DNA of 64,000 nt, from assembly GCA_017622925.1 (NCBI GenBank), contig JAGAQC010000004.1, forward strand, positions 1 through 64,000. Direction: 5' to 3'. Shown here one piece after another: positions 62,124 through 64,000 of the stretch. The first letter of the stretch is position 1, and each line of letters opens with the position of its first letter. Below the pieces are notes generated by a model, which was not told the origin of the DNA, ran no database searches, and saw nothing but the letters and a program-made list of their open reading frames with translations. The DNA comes from Ruminococcus sp. GTDB taxonomy: Bacteria > Bacillota > Clostridia > Oscillospirales > Ruminococcaceae. A program made the translations under genes and the position numbers.

Positions 62124-62534
62124 TTGAAAAATAATGTAATGATCTCCCTGACAAGCATTCAATGGCAGGACGGCGAACGCACCCAAACTGAGCTTGTCAC
62201 CAAAGCAAAACGCTCTAAAGAAGGCAAATTTGACATTATTTCCTATGAGGACACCGAAGCTACGGGCTACGAAGGCTCTGTCACCACCATTAAAGCGGAC
62301 GACAGCTCGGCATATATAACGCGTGAGGGTACGGCAAATTCCGCCCTCTCGCTCGAAGTCGGAAAAAAACACTTCTGCCAGTACGAAACGCCTTTCGGCT
62401 GCCTACAGCTTGGGGTGTATACTCACAACGTTGACAACACGATCACAAAAGACGGCAAACTTTATCTCAAGTATTCCCTTGATCTGAATGCCGCCCCTCT
62501 TTCAGATAACGAAATAATCATGACTATTAATTAA
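62124..62534 (+). CDS. DUF1934 (YwiB-like) beta-barrel protein
   Basis: A small lipocalin-like protein of unknown function usually found just before argS. The 136-residue protein has DUF1934 features: an N-terminal strand pair (VMISLTSIQWQDGE), KFDIISYEDTEATGYEG, the IKADDSSAYITREG loop, and a GVYTHNVDNTI strand. The start is TTG at 62124, with AAAAGGTGA upstream; an ATG at 62139 is possible. It is 22 nt before argS, like ywiB-argS in Bacillus. Confidence 0.85.
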   Translation: MKNNVMISLTSIQWQDGERTQTELVTKAKRSKEGKFDIISYEDTEATGYEGSVTTIKADDSSAYITREGTANSALSLEVGKKHFCQYETPFGCLQLGVYTHNVDNTITKDGKLYLKYSLDLNAAPLSDNEIIMTIN

Positions 62535-62556
62535 CAATATTGAAAGGATAATACCA

Positions 62557-64000
62557 ATGTCAGACCTTATTAAATCGGCTTCCGAGCAGCTTCGCGAGCT
62601 GATAACCGAAGCCTTGGGAAAAATGGTAGCCGAGGGTACTGCCCCCGCCGAACCGCTCCCCGATTTTACAGTTGAGATCCCAGCCGACAAGTCCCACGGA
62701 GATTTTGCCGCAAATACCGCAATGGTATGCGCAAGAGCATTCAAAATGCCGCCACGAAAAATCGCCGAGCTTATCTGCGAAAAAATCGACCTGAACGGCT
62801 CTGTTTTCGACCGTGCGGAGATCGCAGGTCCGGGATTCATGAATTTTTTCCTTAATAAAAAATGGTTCGCCGATGTAACGCAGAATATCCTCTCTGAAAA
62901 GGAAAACTACGGCAGGATAAACTTCGGCAAAGGCAAAAGAGTTCTGTTGGAATTCGTTTCCGCCAACCCCACAGGTCCTATGCACATCGGCAACGCGCGA
63001 GGCGGCGCTATCGGCGATTGCCTTGCAAGCGTTATGGACTGGGCAGGCTATCATGCGGAACGTGAGTTCTATGTAAACGACGCAGGCAATCAGATAGAGA
63101 AATTCGGAAAATCCCTCGATCTCAGATTCATGCAGCTATGCTCCGAAAAAGGTCGCGCTGCTGCGGAAAAATGCCCCGATAACGAATCGCTTTTCAAGTA
63201 CGTCTACGACCTCAGCGGCGAGGGTATGGATTTTGAAATGCCCGAGGACGTTTACCTCGGCATGGATATTATCGAGCATGCAAAAAATTTCCTTGACCTC
63301 AACGGCGATTCTCTTGCTTCCGCTCCCGAAAACGAGCGAAGAAAAGCTCTTGTTGACTACGCTCTCCCCATTAATATTGCCGGTCTGGAGCGTGACCTCA
63401 AAAAATATCGTATCGTTTACGACAACTGGTTCAGAGAAAGCTCCGTTCACGAAAAAAACGAGACAAAAGCCGTCGTGGACAAGCTTTTGGAGAACGGAAA
63501 CGCATATGAACTTGACGGCGCTGTATGGTTCAAGGCGACCGATTACGGCTTGGACAAGGACTTCGTTCTCCGCCGCTCAAACGGGCTGTACACTTATATA
63601 GTCCCCGATATTGCCTACCACTACGACAAGCTTGTCACACGTAATTTTGATAAAGCGATAAATATTCTCGGCGCAGACCACCACGGCTACGTACCTCGCC
63701 TTAAAGCGGCTCTTACGGCTCTCGGTGTGGATGCTTCAAAGCTCGATGCAGTTCTTATGCAAATGGTTCGGCTTGTCCGCAATGGCGAAACGGTCAAGCT
63801 TTCAAAGAGAAGCGGCAAGGCGATAACGCTTGTTACGCTACTTGACGAGATACCTATAGATGCGGCAAGATTCTACTTCAATCTCCGTGAAGCAAATTCG
63901 CAGTTCGAGTTCGACCTCGACCTTGCAGTTGAAAAGTCCTCGCAGAATCCCGTATTCTACGTGCAGTACGCGCATGCAAGAATTTGCAGCCTTATGACGA
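62557..64000 (+). CDS. argS: Arginyl-tRNA synthetase (C-terminus beyond the window)
   Basis: Charges tRNA-Arg. About 481 residues are visible and the frame is open to the end of the window. The N-terminal Add-1 domain (1-110) has VEIPADKSHGDFAANTAM. The HIGH-type signature is ANPTGPMHIGN (about residue 132-142); the KMSKR loop is VKLSKRSG (about 413). It also has DAGNQI and LGADHHGYVPRL, typical of ArgRS. The missing part would be the tRNA-binding DALR domain. AAAGGA lies 13 nt before the ATG. Confidence 0.96.
   Translation, partial: MSDLIKSASEQLRELITEALGKMVAEGTAPAEPLPDFTVEIPADKSHGDFAANTAMVCARAFKMPPRKIAELICEKIDLNGSVFDRAEIAGPGFMNFFLNKKWFADVTQNILSEKENYGRINFGKGKRVLLEFVSANPTGPMHIGNARGGAIGDCLASVMDWAGYHAEREFYVNDAGNQIEKFGKSLDLRFMQLCSEKGRAAAEKCPDNESLFKYVYDLSGEGMDFEMPEDVYLGMDIIEHAKNFLDLNGDSLASAPENERRKALVDYALPINIAGLERDLKKYRIVYDNWFRESSVHEKNETKAVVDKLLENGNAYELDGAVWFKATDYGLDKDFVLRRSNGLYTYIVPDIAYHYDKLVTRNFDKAINILGADHHGYVPRLKAALTALGVDASKLDAVLMQMVRLVRNGETVKLSKRSGKAITLVTLLDEIPIDAARFYFNLREANSQFEFDLDLAVEKSSQNPVFYVQYAHARICSLMT

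Noticed and set aside
1..64000. tRNA, rRNA, transposase or prophage genes
   Set aside because: I looked for tRNA-like cloverleaf ends, conserved rRNA stretches, transposases and integrases and saw none. Apart from the repeats, the window looks like stable chromosome.

Overview
The window is a stretch of chromosome from a spore-forming, low-to-mid GC Clostridia-type Firmicute. The complete spoIIIAA-AH operon, the asp23-nusB-xseA-xseB-ispA-dxs-tlyA-nadK-argR-recN block, radA, tmcAL and Asp23 point to that class. Two secreted enzymes with type I dockerins (a double pectate lyase and a papain-like protease), plus a GH130 mannoside phosphorylase and a GH42 beta-galactosidase, suggest a fibre-degrading gut Ruminococcus-like bacterium (Oscillospiraceae). 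The genus is inferred from gene content only.

Layout. 1-480: GTGCCAAAA repeat cluster. 481-2073 (+): divergent penicillin-binding protein. 2077-14996 (-): one long, tightly packed run: asp23, nusB, a TsaD-like protein, xseA, xseB, ispA, dxs, tlyA, nadK, argR, recN, a histidine phosphatase, GH42 and dtd. It is fed by a 201-bp tandem duplication (15071-15472) that carries four promoter-like modules. 15480-20166 (-): spoIIIAH to spoIIIAA, with a sigma-E-like promoter upstream. 20311-23852 (-): sugar-type ABC importer (two permeases and a binding lipoprotein, no ATPase). 24341-33751 (-): dockerin protease, DUF218 protein, PHP phosphoesterase, rsmI, tRNA methyltransferase, mnmA, HAD phosphatase, C39-like lipoprotein, and tmcAL with an apparent frameshift. 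34004-36120 (-): ackA and a Pro/Thr-repeat membrane protein. 36323-40294 (-): dockerin pectate lyase. 40617-42333 (-): ECF sigma factor and a likely membrane anti-sigma factor. 42642-46615 (-): FtsX-type permease with an enormous coiled coil, and its ATPase, interrupted by an in-frame TAA. 46691-49752 (-): lipoprotein, radA, lipoprotein. 50028-50818 (+): small membrane protein plus a minimal SpoIVFB-like protease. 51305-56305 (+): GGDEF/EAL protein, an ADP-ribosyltransferase-like protein, a ThrE-type exporter and a lipoprotein. 56597-59499 (-): cardiolipin synthase and galK. 59761-64000 (+): GH130, a Ddl homologue with altered metal ligands, DUF1934 and argS (runs off the window).

The most interesting items are: (1) the c-di-GMP phosphodiesterase / ADP-ribosyltransferase-like / ThrE operon; (2) two copies of a structured element at 51 and 56 kb whose long stems differ in sequence but keep their pairing; (3) the four-fold promoter-like array before asp23; (4) tmcAL broken at an A11 tract, with its missing C-terminus intact in the next frame; (5) the ABC ATPase with TAA directly after LSGG; (6) a Ddl-fold protein lacking two expected Mg ligands; (7) a SpoIVFB-like minimal protease pair. 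All assignments were made by reading the sequence, with no database search.
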